Positions 32,404-42,637 of a stretch of DNA of 64,000 bases are shown in pieces (positions within the stretch are counted from its first letter, which is position 1; every line of letters starts with the position of its first letter). The notes below the pieces were generated by a model. That model searched no databases and had not been told where the DNA came from. It was given only the letters and a program-made list of their open reading frames with translations. Source of the DNA: Betaproteobacteria bacterium SG8_41 (GTDB lineage: Bacteria > Pseudomonadota > Gammaproteobacteria > Burkholderiales > SG8-41). The stretch spans positions 1 to 64,000 of the forward strand of contig LJTT01000007.1 of assembly GCA_001303585.1 (NCBI GenBank). Reading direction: 5' to 3'. The position numbers and the translations under genes are program-made.

Positions 32404-32732
32404 GCTAGATCTCCTTCATTGTTAAGCGATGTCGAATGCGTCTTGCGCTGACCGCGCGGTCCCGAGTTCGTGGGTAAACCAAGGCCCTCCTGGCGCGACG
32501 AGACTGCTTCGTCGGTAAAAGTCGTCCGCCGCGCGATAAACCCGAGCGTTGCCCAAAACCAGGCCGGGCAAAGGCTCGTGCGAGCTGACCGGCCAATTTT
32601 ACAACATTAGGCGATGCCGGGCAGACACCACGAATCATGATTTATTGAGATAGATCAAACAGTCCCGGGCGCCGCCCCCGGCCACGGATCCTCGAAATTG
32701 GCCCCTACCCGTCGTGTGGCCTTTGTCGCAGC

Positions 32733-33620
32733 TCACCGACGGCGCACCGACCGACCGCGCGCCTTGAGATACCAATCAAGGATTTGCGCGCCGTTCCAAA
32801 ACAGGACTCCTTTCTGCTTCGCAAGGCGCCGGAAAACCGATTCGACGTACCCGAAGCGGTGGGGCACCCCGGAAATATAGGGATGCATCGCAATCGCCAT
32901 GACCTTGGCCCGATCCTTGCCCTCCCGGTAGAGACAATCGAAGTGGTCCAGGCAGCGCGCCTCGAACTCCTTTGCGCGATGGTGCTGAACGACCATCATC
33001 GCGATATCGTTGAGTTCCAGTGTGTACGGCATGGTCACGAGCTCGCCGCGCCCGGTGCGGATCGTGCAGGGCTCGTCGTCGATGACCCAATCCGCGATAT
33101 ACCGGATGCCGGCGGCCGCGAGGTGCTCGGGCGTGTCGAGTTTTTCCGTCAGGCCGGGCCCCATCCAGCCAACCGGGCCTTTCCCGGTGAATTCGCGGAT
33201 CACGTTCACCGAGCGGCGGATCATCTCCGCCGGGTTCGGCTCCGTATGGAGGGGACGCTGGTCATAGGAGTGCCCCATGAATTCCCAGCCTGCGTCGCGC
33301 GCCGCTTTCGCGATCGGGCGATAATCGAGACAAACCCGCGCGTTGACCGATAACGACGGAACGATCTTGAGCTCGTCCAATAACGCCTTCAGGCGCCAGA
33401 ACCCGACGCGATTGCCGTATTCGTGCCAGCCCCAGTGCGGCACATCGGGCGATTGTGTGATGCCCGTGGGCGGTGGCAGGACCTGTCTCGGCATGGGCCG
33501 GGCAATGTCCCAGACTTCGACGTTGACGACGGGCCAGACCACGACGCGCGCGCCGTCAGGGAGCTTGAGCGGTGGACGGTCAACGATGGCGGAGTATTTC
33601 AGGCGCTTTGCGGGAATCAC
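32733..33620 (-). CDS. polysaccharide deacetylase/PuuE-allantoinase-like protein
   Basis: GWEFMGHSYDQRPLHTEPNPAEM; GPGLTEKLDTPEHLAAAGIRYIADW. Confidence 0.78.
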   Translation of the reverse strand: MIPAKRLKYSAIVDRPPLKLPDGARVVVWPVVNVEVWDIARPMPRQVLPPPTGITQSPDVPHWGWHEYGNRVGFWRLKALLDELKIVPSLSVNARVCLDYRPIAKAARDAGWEFMGHSYDQRPLHTEPNPAEMIRRSVNVIREFTGKGPVGWMGPGLTEKLDTPEHLAAAGIRYIADWVIDDEPCTIRTGRGELVTMPYTLELNDIAMMVVQHHRAKEFEARCLDHFDCLYREGKDRAKVMAIAMHPYISGVPHRFGYVESVFRRLAKQKGVLFWNGAQILDWYLKARGRSVRRR

Positions 33621-33927
33621 GGCGGGGTAATCCTTATCGAAATGAATGCGAAAGAAATTTTAGCCCCAGATGAACGCAGAAGTTACAGACAGCAAGACCC
33701 TTCATCGGGCGCCGATGCAAAACGATATACCTCAATGCGAAATCGCCACGGCGTCAGGAGCACCGAAAGCCGTTTCACGATTCCCGCCAGTCAGACAGCG
33801 GCCGACAAGAAATCACTTCATTCGTGCAGGCGTTGCGCATCGATTATATAACGCCCTTCGCTCATGGCTCGGGAGCCATGAATGGTTCTGTTATATTTGC
33901 CTTCAAGCGCACCCCGGAGAAAACATC

Positions 33928-34803
33928 TTGGAAGAACCCTGCCTGCCGCCAGTTCCCGAGCCCAAACGCCCCGATCTCCCCTGCCCGCGGGGCGCATGTG
34001 ACGCGCACTTCCACATTTTCGGACCCGTCAGCCGTTTTCCCTACGCCGAAAGCCGCGCTTACACGCCGCCGGAAGCGCCGCTCGAATCACTGCTGAGGAT
34101 GCATGCGCGTCTGGGCATCGAGCGCGGCGTGGTTGTTCAGGGAAACGCCCATGGCACCAATAACTCAGCGATTCTCGATGCGGTTCGCCGTGAGCCGCAT
34201 CGGCTGCGCGCCGTCGCCATTATTGGCACGGATACCGGTCCTGAACAGTTGAAAACTCTCGCGCGTTCAGGGGTGCGCGCGTTGAGGTTCCACCACGCAC
34301 CGCGGCAGGCGGGCACTTACAGCAGCCTCGGCTTCACCGCGTTCGAAAAGCTTGCCCCGCATATGGCCGAGCTCGGTCTGCACGTGCAGTTCTTCATGGA
34401 TGCGCGCGAGCTGCCGGCGCTGTTGCCCCGCCTGCGCGATTGGCGGCTTCCGGTCGTTCTCGACCACTTCGGCTCGACGAAGGGGAAGGAAGGAACGACG
34501 GCGCCCGGGTTTCAACTTCTCAGGCAGCATCTCGCGAACGGGACGATCTGGGTCAAGATTTCCGGCGCCTATCGCGCGTCCGAAAAGTATCCGGATTACC
34601 CCGACGCGCGCGCCCTGCACGATTCGCTGATTACGGCGAATCCCGACCAGTTGCTATGGGGTACGGACTGGCCCCACCCGCGCTTGGCCAGGGACATGCC
34701 CGACGACGGCCACCTGCTCGATCTGTTCAACGAGTGGACGCCGGATGCCGCCGTGCGCAGGAAGATCCTCGTGGACAATCCTGCACGCCTTTACGGCTTC
34801 TAG
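33928..34803 (+). CDS. amidohydrolase-2 family (2-pyrone-4,6-dicarboxylate lactonase-like TIM barrel)
   Basis: GACDAHFHIFGPVSRFPY; LLWGTDWPHPRL; TTG start inferred. Confidence 0.8.
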   Translation: MEEPCLPPVPEPKRPDLPCPRGACDAHFHIFGPVSRFPYAESRAYTPPEAPLESLLRMHARLGIERGVVVQGNAHGTNNSAILDAVRREPHRLRAVAIIGTDTGPEQLKTLARSGVRALRFHHAPRQAGTYSSLGFTAFEKLAPHMAELGLHVQFFMDARELPALLPRLRDWRLPVVLDHFGSTKGKEGTTAPGFQLLRQHLANGTIWVKISGAYRASEKYPDYPDARALHDSLITANPDQLLWGTDWPHPRLARDMPDDGHLLDLFNEWTPDAAVRRKILVDNPARLYGF

Positions 34804-34824
34804 CCAAGGACTCGGCAATCGCAC

Positions 34825-35199
34825 GTGACAATGGAGCGAATCTTCTTCACGATCGGCAGCCTCTCGGGGTTCCTGGGAGTGGGCTTGGGCGCGTTTGGAG
34901 CGCATGCACTCCGCAGTCGCTTGGATGCCGATCTCTTGGCCATCTTCGAGGTCGGGGTGCGCTACCAGATGTATCATGCGTTCGCGCTGCTTGCGGTCGC
35001 GTGGGCCTGCACGCGTTGGCCCGGAGCAATCCTGACCGCAAGCGGGTGGCTTTTCGTCGCCGGAACGGTGCTGTTTTCGGGAACCCTCTATGCGTTGAGC
35101 TTGAGCGGGGCGCGATGGCTCGGGGCGATCACGCCCTTCGGGGGGCTCGCATTGCTGGCCGGTTGGCTGTGCCTGGCGTGGGCAGCCTGGAGAGGATGA
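34825..35199 (+). CDS. DUF423 (YgdD-like) membrane protein
   Basis: GSLSGFLGVGLGAFGAHALRSRLD; GTVLFSGTLYALSLSGARWLGAITPFGGLALLAGW. Confidence 0.88.
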   Translation: MTMERIFFTIGSLSGFLGVGLGAFGAHALRSRLDADLLAIFEVGVRYQMYHAFALLAVAWACTRWPGAILTASGWLFVAGTVLFSGTLYALSLSGARWLGAITPFGGLALLAGWLCLAWAAWRG

Positions 35200-35431
35200 A
35201 GGCAATATCGAGTCCCGATGTCGGACCGGGCCTCCGCTGCTGAGATACAGCTGTCGTCTGCCATCGCAGCCTCGTCACCAAGCACGGTGACGCAATAGGT
35301 TTTCGAAACATCCCTTAAATCTCTTCGCCCGTCCTTGCGCGGCAACTTCCCGCCTTGAAGGATGCCTCTGTCGCGCGCACAATACCGGTTGGCTCACCCC
35401 TTCAATTCAGCAGTCATCCCCTTGCCAAGCC

Positions 35432-35713
35432 ATGGAAACTGAAGTCCGGGATATCAACGGCGCAGCAGTTCGCGTGGGCACTCGAGTACGCGTGCTGCGG
35501 ATTAGCGACTCGGTTCTTTCGCAATTGCCGGAATCAGAAGCAGAAGCAGCCCGCGCAATGGAAGGCGAAGTCCTCGAGGTGTACGAAATCGACGACTGGG
35601 GCGGCGCATGGGTGGAAAAAACCCTGCGGGCGCGCGACGGAACGAGCGTTTCCCACTCGCTGGGGCTGGGGCCCACGCAGATGGAAGTTGTGCCCGCCTC
35701 TAAAGCGGGCTAA
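35432..35713 (+). CDS. small conserved hypothetical protein
   Basis: VRVGTRVRVLRISDSVL..EGEVLEVYEIDDWGGAWVEKTL; 93 aa, protein-like composition. Confidence 0.6.
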   Translation: METEVRDINGAAVRVGTRVRVLRISDSVLSQLPESEAEAARAMEGEVLEVYEIDDWGGAWVEKTLRARDGTSVSHSLGLGPTQMEVVPASKAG

Positions 35714-35898
35714 CCACCCGCTCCGCACCGACGCCTACGAGCGCCCCGCTCCGTTACGCGCGCGGTCGATCGAGACGCGCCAAAGTAAAAACGCGGCTTG
35801 ACCGAGCGACAGACCGGCGGCAGAGGCCTGACGGTCAGCCCGGTAGACTGGCGCGAGGTCTTGGCGCCATTGGCGCCTTCGCTTTTCAATCCCCATCG

Positions 35899-35928
35899 CG
35901 TTTCTCTCCACGCCTCTGCGGTTCAATT
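35899..35928. repeat. octamer-type repeat (CTCCACGC/CTCTGCGG)
   Basis: CGTTTCTCTCCACGCCTCTGCGGTTCAATT, related to 36764-36795. Confidence 0.55.
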
Positions 35929-35977
35929 ATCGGTCTTGCCTCTCTTGGTTTCGCGCCGGTTGACTTTCCGGCGCGGG

Positions 35978-36592
35978 TCACCGCTCCACGAACAGCCACG
36001 GCGTTTCCCGTCGATACGCCTCCTCGAACATTTCGAAGCGCTCGGCGTACTGCCGGGTGCGCGAAATGTCGTCGAGACCCTCGAGCAGGCACTGCTTGCG
36101 CACCGGGTGAATCTCGAACCGATAGACCTTGCCAGCAGGATCTGTAACGGTCTGAGCGGCAAGGTCCACCGTTACCGTCGCGCCGGGCTGCGCGTGGAGT
36201 TGCCGCCGGATCGCGACGACATCCTCCTGGGCAAGCACAACCGGCAGGAGCCCGTTCTTGCAGCAGTTACTGGCGTGTATGTCGCCGAAGCTCGAGGCGA
36301 TGACGCTGCGGATGCCGAACTCATAGAGTGCGTAGACCGCGCTCTCGCGCGATGACCCGCAGCCCCAGTTGCGGTCAGCCACGACGATCTGCGCGTGGCG
36401 GTAGGGCTCGCGGTTCAGTATGAAGTCCTTGTCCCTGCCGTCGGCCTCGAACCGGCGGTCGTGGAACAGGATCTCCGCATGCCGCGGCCCTCGCGGCACC
36501 TTGTTGAAGCGCGTCGGGCAGAGCTGATTGGTGTCGACGTTCGGCTCGTCGATCGGCACCGCGATTCCGGTGAGCTTGGTAAACGGCTGCAC
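35978..36592 (-). CDS. leuD: 3-isopropylmalate dehydratase small subunit
   Basis: NWGCGSSRESAVYALYEFGIRSVIASSFGDIHASNCCKNGLLPV. Confidence 0.92.
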   Translation of the reverse strand: MQPFTKLTGIAVPIDEPNVDTNQLCPTRFNKVPRGPRHAEILFHDRRFEADGRDKDFILNREPYRHAQIVVADRNWGCGSSRESAVYALYEFGIRSVIASSFGDIHASNCCKNGLLPVVLAQEDVVAIRRQLHAQPGATVTVDLAAQTVTDPAGKVYRFEIHPVRKQCLLEGLDDISRTRQYAERFEMFEEAYRRETPWLFVER

Positions 36593-36630
36593 GTCAACCC
36601 CCTCAAGCCGCCGATGAACGCCGACAAGAA

Positions 36631-36831
36631 CAATAACTGAACCGAGGAGATACGGAGAGATTCAAAAAAAAGTCCTATTAGCTAGAAAGCTGTTGACAGA
36701 CCTCGATAACCGCAAACGAATTGTGAAAAAACCTCGGCAACTCAGCGGTTCAATTCAGTGTTGCTTCTCTCCGTGCCTCCGTGGCTTAGTTGTTGATTTT
36801 ATCTGCGTGTATCTGCGTTTATCTGCGGCTA
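36631..36831. repeat. octamer inverted pair followed by a decamer array, filling the leuC-leuD gap
   Basis: 36631-36663 (ACCGAGGAGATACGGAGAG) versus 36764-36795 (CTTCTCTCCGTGCCTCCGTGGCTTAGTTGTT); then ATCTGCGTGT/ATCTGCGTTT/ATCTGCGGCT at 36801-36830. Confidence 0.82.
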
Positions 36832-38232
36832 GATGAAAAACTCGCGGACATCGGCGAGCCGCCCGGTTAGCGCAGCAGCAGCGGCCATCGCGGGGCTCAC
36901 CAAGTGAGTCCGCCCGCCCGTTCCCTGCCGTCCGCGGAAGTTTCGGTTGGAGGTCGATGCGCAGCGCTCCCCCGGCTGGAGCTGGTCGCCGTTGATCGCC
37001 GTGCACAGCGAGCAACCCGGCGAGCGCCATTCGAATCCGGCCCCGGTAAACACCCGGTCAAGTCCTTCAGCCTCCGCCTGCTTCTTCACGCTCATCGACC
37101 CAGGCACGATCCATGAGGGCACTCTTGCCCGCCCGTGGCGGGCAACCTGGGCCGCAGCGCGCAAATCCTCGATGCGGCTGTTGGTGCATGAGCCGATGAA
37201 CACGCGGTCCACGGCGATATCTGCCAGTGCCATGCCCGGCTTCAACGCCATGTAGTCGAGCGCGGCGGCAATCTCGGTGCGCTTTGCTTCATCCGAGACT
37301 TGCGCCGGGTCGGGCACCCGTCCCGTGACGGGCGCGGCATGCTCGGGGCTCGTGCCCCAGGTCACCATGGGCGCGAGAGCGCCGGCGTCGAGGCTCTCTT
37401 CCCGGTCGAACACGGCGCCCCGCTCGCTTGGCAGCGTTTTCCAGAAATCGAGCGCGCGCTCCCACGCCGCCCCTTTCGGGGCGTAAGGACGCCCCTCCAT
37501 GTACGCGAAGGTCGTTTCATCAGGCGCCACCATCCCGGCGCGTCCACCCCATTCGATCGACATATTGCATATCGTCATGCGCCCTTCCATGTCGAGCCCG
37601 CGTATGGTCGAGCCGGCGTACTCGACAAGATGTCCGGTGGCTCCGCCCGCCCCGGCCTGCGCGATCAGCGCAAGGATCACGTCCTTCGCATAGACGCCCT
37701 TGCCCGGAGAACCGTCGATCGTCACCCGCAGCGTCTTCGGCCGCCGCTGCCACAGTGTCTGGGTGGCCATCACGTGCGCCATCTCGGATGCGCCAATGCC
37801 GAAGGCGATGCTGCCGAATGCCCCATGGGTCGAGGTATGCGAATCCGCGCCCACCATCAGCAGACCCGGCTGCGTAATGCCCTGCTCCGGCGGCACGATA
37901 TGAAGAATCCCCTGGCGCGGATCGTCGATTCCGAACAACGTGATGCCGTAACGCTTCGTGTTCTTTTCGAGGTTGACGACCATGTTGCGGATCTCGGGAT
38001 TCGCGATGCCAGCGACGCCCTTCTCGCGGCCGTGCGTTGGCACGTAATGATCGTTGAAGGCGAACACCTGCTCGGGCCGGCGCACGCCGTGCTGCCCGGC
38101 ATCGAGCATCCGGAACGCATGCGACGAGCCTTCATGGAACAGCGCGCGGTCGACGTAGAGCAGCAGCTCGCCTTCCTCTTCGGCGATCACATGCCGCTCC
38201 CAAATTTTCTCGAACATCGTCCGGGTACTCAT
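36829..38232 (-). CDS. leuC: 3-isopropylmalate dehydratase large subunit
   Basis: VGADSHTSTHGAFGSIAFGIGASEMAHVMATQTLW; FIGSCTNSRIEDLRAAA. Confidence 0.93.
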   Translation of the reverse strand: MSTRTMFEKIWERHVIAEEEGELLLYVDRALFHEGSSHAFRMLDAGQHGVRRPEQVFAFNDHYVPTHGREKGVAGIANPEIRNMVVNLEKNTKRYGITLFGIDDPRQGILHIVPPEQGITQPGLLMVGADSHTSTHGAFGSIAFGIGASEMAHVMATQTLWQRRPKTLRVTIDGSPGKGVYAKDVILALIAQAGAGGATGHLVEYAGSTIRGLDMEGRMTICNMSIEWGGRAGMVAPDETTFAYMEGRPYAPKGAAWERALDFWKTLPSERGAVFDREESLDAGALAPMVTWGTSPEHAAPVTGRVPDPAQVSDEAKRTEIAAALDYMALKPGMALADIAVDRVFIGSCTNSRIEDLRAAAQVARHGRARVPSWIVPGSMSVKKQAEAEGLDRVFTGAGFEWRSPGCSLCTAINGDQLQPGERCASTSNRNFRGRQGTGGRTHLVSPAMAAAAALTGRLADVREFFI

Positions 38233-38266
38233 GTCCGGTGCCCCGCGCCCTCGGCAGCCTCGCCCT

Positions 38267-39319
38267 TCACCAACCCGCGATGAGATCCGCGGCCGCTGGC
38301 GTCATGCCGCGCTCGACCCGCTTGACCGTCTCGTTCATGCGGCCGTGCAAGGCAGCCTCCACGCCAATCTCCGCGCCGCGCGCGGCGACGTAGCCGTTGA
38401 TGAAGTCCGTTTCCGTGCGGCGTCGCTTGGCAATGTCCTGCGCCATCGAGGGGCGCTGATCGTCCGCGCGCTTCTTCGCCCCCTCGAGCAGAATGTCGAT
38501 GATCTCAGCTAGCGCGTCCTTGTAGCCCTCGCCGGCGCGCGCAAGGGTCTCCGGCTCCATGCCCAGCATCCGTTCCAGCGAGTATCCCAGCGCCTGGCCC
38601 ACGCGGACCGCCTGGCTGCCAAGCCGGATGGAGAGCCAGCGCGGCCCTTCCGCAGTGTCGCGCTGGTTGCCATAAAGGCCCGTCGCGGCCGAAAGACCAT
38701 TGCGCATCGAGTTGATCACGAGCTTCGACCAGCGCTCGCCCCACAGATTGGATGTCGCCTTCGCGCTGTCCACACTGCTCAGGAGCTCCGCCACCTCCTG
38801 TACCCGCGGCGTGATTCGGCCGTGCGGCTCACCCACACGAAATACCGTGTGGCGTTCCCCGCCCATCGGCACGGTCCGCTTGATGCGGCCCGGCTCATAG
38901 AGCTCCGAGGCGATCAGGCTTGCGATGCAGCCCGTTGTCCGGCCCCACCCGACCAGCGCTGCGATACGCTCCTCGTTGATGCAGTTCTGAAGCGACACCA
39001 CGAACCCGTCGGCGGCGAGATATTGCCGGATAAGAAGCGTCGCCCATTCGGTGTCATACGATTTCACACTCACGAACGCGATATCGATGGGCCGCTGCCG
39101 GGACAGTTGCTGCACGTCGGTGATGTGCAGGGCGTTGACCTTCACCGTATACCGCTCCGCGTCGGTGACGCCGGAGAGCTCGAGCCCGCGCGCGCGCATT
39201 TGCTCGACGTGCTCGGGCCATGCGTCGATGAGCGTTACGTCATGCCCCGCGCGCGTCATGTGGCCGCCGACATAGCCGCCGATCGCCCCTGCCCCAACGA
39301 ATACTATGCGCTTGCCCAT
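38267..39319 (-). CDS. ketopantoate reductase-like (2-dehydropantoate 2-reductase family)
   Basis: VFVGAGAIGGYVGGHMTRAGHDVTLIDAW. Confidence 0.85.
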   Translation of the reverse strand: MGKRIVFVGAGAIGGYVGGHMTRAGHDVTLIDAWPEHVEQMRARGLELSGVTDAERYTVKVNALHITDVQQLSRQRPIDIAFVSVKSYDTEWATLLIRQYLAADGFVVSLQNCINEERIAALVGWGRTTGCIASLIASELYEPGRIKRTVPMGGERHTVFRVGEPHGRITPRVQEVAELLSSVDSAKATSNLWGERWSKLVINSMRNGLSAATGLYGNQRDTAEGPRWLSIRLGSQAVRVGQALGYSLERMLGMEPETLARAGEGYKDALAEIIDILLEGAKKRADDQRPSMAQDIAKRRRTETDFINGYVAARGAEIGVEAALHGRMNETVKRVERGMTPAAADLIAGW

Positions 39320-39391
39320 TCGTCTTTCTCGTTAACAGGTCACCCGTTGCCGCTCGACCAATTGAATTCCCCGAAGAGCCCTGCGTACCCT

Positions 39392-39419
39392 CCGGTCACA
39401 GGTCACTGGTCACCGGTCA
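39392..39419. repeat. perfect-phase heptamer array including a stop codon
   Basis: CCGGTCA/CAGGTCA/CTGGTCA/CCGGTCA; last TCA is the TGA stop of the minus-strand CDS ending at 39417. Confidence 0.88.
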
Positions 39420-40472
39420 TGCCCTCAGCTTTTGAATGATGGCGTCAGTCATCGCGCGGGTGCCCGCATTGCCGCCGAGATCCGGCGTAACGGCGTGTTT
39501 TTCCATTAGCACTTGGGCAAGTGCCTGCGCGATGCGATCCGCCGCCGCTGTCTCCCCGATATAGCGCAGCATCATCACGGCCGACAGGATCGAAGCCGTT
39601 GGATTGGCCACGTCCTTCCCGGCGATGTCGGGCGCACTGCCGTGCACGGCTTCGAAAATGGCGTAGTCGGTGCCGAAGTTGGCCCCAGGCGCGACGCCGA
39701 GCCCTCCCACCAGCCCCGCCGCGAGATCGGACACGATGTCGCCGTAGAGATTGGGCAGCAGCAGGCAATCGTAGTCCTCCGGCCGCATCACCAGATCCAT
39801 GCACAAGGCATCGACGACGCGCTGGTCGACCAGGATATCGGAGCGCCCCTTGGCGATGCTTTGGGCCACTTTCAGGAACAGGCCGTCGGTCATCTTCATC
39901 ACGTTGGCCTTGTGCCCGATGGTAAGGCGGCGCCGGCCCAGGCGCTGCATGTAGTCGAGCGCGAAACGCGTCACGCGCTCGGTACCGCGCTCGGAGATGA
40001 TCTTGATGGCTTCGGCGGTTCCCTCGTCGACCATGCGTTCGACGCCAACGTAGAGGTCCTCGCTGTTCTCGCGGAAGATGAGCAGATCCACCTTCTCGTA
40101 GCGTGAAGGGATACCCGGATAATTCTTGATCGGGCGCACATTGACAAACAGCCCCAGCTCGCGCCGGAGCGCGATGGATATGCTCGGATACGAGCGCGCG
40201 ACGCCGCCCGCCTGCACATCGTTGCGCTCGATCGTGACCCGGTAGTCGCCGCCGAACGGAGTCTGGGTGGGTCCCTTCAAGGCGATCTTGGTGACCTCGA
40301 TGGAGTCGAAAACCGGGCGCGGCAATGGCGTTCCGTGCTCGCGCTCCGCCCGCTGGCCTGCGACGACCTCTTCGAACGCCACCGTGGCACCCGAAGCTTC
40401 CACGATCGCGCGCGCCGCCGCGGTCACCTCCGGACCGATGCCGTCGCCTGGTATCAGGGTAATCCGTCGCAT
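39417..40472 (-). CDS. isocitrate/isopropylmalate dehydrogenase family (beta-decarboxylating)
   Basis: MRRITLIPGDGIGPEVT; GSAPDIAGKDVANPTASILSAVMML. Confidence 0.87.
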   Translation of the reverse strand: MRRITLIPGDGIGPEVTAAARAIVEASGATVAFEEVVAGQRAEREHGTPLPRPVFDSIEVTKIALKGPTQTPFGGDYRVTIERNDVQAGGVARSYPSISIALRRELGLFVNVRPIKNYPGIPSRYEKVDLLIFRENSEDLYVGVERMVDEGTAEAIKIISERGTERVTRFALDYMQRLGRRRLTIGHKANVMKMTDGLFLKVAQSIAKGRSDILVDQRVVDALCMDLVMRPEDYDCLLLPNLYGDIVSDLAAGLVGGLGVAPGANFGTDYAIFEAVHGSAPDIAGKDVANPTASILSAVMMLRYIGETAAADRIAQALAQVLMEKHAVTPDLGGNAGTRAMTDAIIQKLRA

Positions 40473-40477
40473 GGCGA

Positions 40478-41992
40478 TCAGGCCGCATCGGCCTCGGCGC
40501 CTTCGCGCCAGGCCTTCAGTTTGGGCAATAGGAACGGCAACAGCGCCGAGATGACGGACAGCGCCACGAGAACCACGCAGATTGTGCTGCCAATCAGGAT
40601 CCCGGGGTTGCCACCCGAGATGGTCATTGCCTGCCGGAACGACTGCTCCATCATGTCACCGAGAACCAGGGCGAGCACCAGCGGCGCGACCGGTATATCG
40701 ACTTTGCGGAAGACGTATCCGGTGATTCCGAAAAAGAGCAGCATATACAGTTCCACAGGATTGCCGTTGATCGCGTAAATGCCGATCGTGGAAATGGCAA
40801 GGATGAAAGGCATCAGGATACCGCCCGGAATGTAGAGCAGTCGAACAAACAGGCCGATGAGCGGCAGATTGAGGATAAGCAGCATGATATTGCCGATGTA
40901 CATGCTATCCACGAGTCCCCACACCAGGTCCGGGCGGTTCTGAAACAGCAAGGGGCCCGGCTGAATGCCATACATGATGAACGCGCCCAGCATGACCGCG
41001 GTCGCGCCACCGCCGGGAATTCCCAGCGTCAGCAGCGGAACCAGCGCGCCGGCCGTGTCGGAGTTGTTGGCGGCTTCGGGGCCGGCAACCCCTTCGATAG
41101 CGCCCTGCCCGAACTGTTCTGGGTGTCTGGACAGGCGCTTTTCCCAGACATAAGTCATGATGCTGGCAATCGTGCCCCCCGCACCAGGCAGCACGCCGAT
41201 GACGAATCCGATCACGCCTCCACGCATGATCGGCATCACCGATCGGTTCCACTCCTCGCGCGTGAACCACAGCTTACCGCGCAGCTTGATCATCTCCGGC
41301 CGGATGCCCTTGATCATCTCCTCCATGGAGCTGAAAACTTCGGCGAGCGCAAACAAGCCGACCACGGCAATCACGAATCCCACTCCGTCCTGCAGCTCGG
41401 GCACGCCAGCAGTGTATCGCGGCTGCCCGCTCTGCAAATCGATGCCGATCGTTGCGATCATCAGCCCGAGAATCGTCGAGATCGCCGCCTTCGCCGGCGA
41501 CTTGCCTGCCAGAGAAGAGACGGCGGTTATTGCAAAGAGCATCAGCGCAAAGTACTCGGCCGGCCCGAATTTCAGTGCCATGCTCGTGAGCGGCACCGCG
41601 AATAGCGTCAGCCCGATGACGCCCAGCGTGCCCGCGATAAACGAGCCGACAGCTGAAATCGCCAGGGCCGCGCCCGCGCGCCCCTTCCTGGCCATCTGGT
41701 AGCCGTCGATGGCCGTCATCACGGATGCCGACTCGCCCGGTGTGTTGATTAGAATGGCCGTCGTCGATCCGCCATATTTCGCGCCATAGTAAATGCCCGC
41801 CAGCATGATCAGCGCGGAAGTGGGATCCATGCCGTAAGTGATCGGGATGAGCAGAGCAATGCTGGCCGATGGCCCGATCCCCGGGAGCACCCCAACGATC
41901 GTGCCAAGGAACACCCCGATGAAGGTGTACATGAGATTGACCGGCTGCAGACACACGGCAAAACCGTTGATGATGTGCTGCAGGGTGTCCAT
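40478..41992 (-). CDS. tctA: tripartite tricarboxylate transporter, large membrane subunit TctA
   Basis: [56 protein letters not shown]. Confidence 0.93.
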   Translation of the reverse strand: MDTLQHIINGFAVCLQPVNLMYTFIGVFLGTIVGVLPGIGPSASIALLIPITYGMDPTSALIMLAGIYYGAKYGGSTTAILINTPGESASVMTAIDGYQMARKGRAGAALAISAVGSFIAGTLGVIGLTLFAVPLTSMALKFGPAEYFALMLFAITAVSSLAGKSPAKAAISTILGLMIATIGIDLQSGQPRYTAGVPELQDGVGFVIAVVGLFALAEVFSSMEEMIKGIRPEMIKLRGKLWFTREEWNRSVMPIMRGGVIGFVIGVLPGAGGTIASIMTYVWEKRLSRHPEQFGQGAIEGVAGPEAANNSDTAGALVPLLTLGIPGGGATAVMLGAFIMYGIQPGPLLFQNRPDLVWGLVDSMYIGNIMLLILNLPLIGLFVRLLYIPGGILMPFILAISTIGIYAINGNPVELYMLLFFGITGYVFRKVDIPVAPLVLALVLGDMMEQSFRQAMTISGGNPGILIGSTICVVLVALSVISALLPFLLPKLKAWREGAEADAA

Positions 41993-42005
41993 CAGCGTTT
42001 TTCCG

Positions 42006-42467
42006 TCAGAATGGCAGAACGCCTTGGGGCAGCGTCACGTCGAGCCAGGCGAACATGACGTAGCTGCCGACGCTGAAAAGCGACGCCGAAAGCGTGTTCG
42101 CAAGCCACTTGCCGCGGTTGAACCAAGCCATCAAAGGGAGCAAGAAGACAGTGGTCGCGACGACGTAGCCGAGCGTCTCGAATAATGAAAAGTAGAATGC
42201 CATCCAGACCACGACCACCCCGAGTACCGGCAGGTGGCGCCGGTCAGGTCTCGCCGGTTTCTGTAACTGCGGATCCGCCGACTTGATGTCCTTGAGATGC
42301 TCGACGAACAACAGACCCGTCGCCAACAAAAGGGCGATGCCCAGCAGGATCGGAAACGCCTTCGGCCCCAGCGGATCCCCGATCTCGAGCGACGGAATCT
42401 GGGACGTGCCGTAGAAGTAAGCCACCGCCAGCATCACGCAACAGGCGATGATGATTCGGTCGGCCAT
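42006..42467 (-). CDS. tctB: tripartite tricarboxylate transporter, small subunit TctB
   Basis: GDPLGPKAFPILLGIALLLATGLL; four-TM pattern, next to TctA. Confidence 0.85.
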   Translation of the reverse strand: MADRIIIACCVMLAVAYFYGTSQIPSLEIGDPLGPKAFPILLGIALLLATGLLFVEHLKDIKSADPQLQKPARPDRRHLPVLGVVVVWMAFYFSLFETLGYVVATTVFLLPLMAWFNRGKWLANTLSASLFSVGSYVMFAWLDVTLPQGVLPF

Positions 42468-42637
42468 CGCGTTGTTCTCCTCCTGCCAACGACCAGTTTT
42501 GCAACATGCCGACTGTCATCGTCGGTTCAACTGTCCAGCCAGCGGTGCGGCGCTTCTTCTCTGGACTCGCGGGCGATTCTACCGAATTCTCCCGTCACCG
42601 TGTTGCGATCAGCGCCACCCCTGCCCGGGGCGCAAAC

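Noticed and set aside
35798-36355. 185-aa plus-strand ORF opposite leuD
   Set aside because: Overlaps leuD and the octamer repeat; translation not protein-like.
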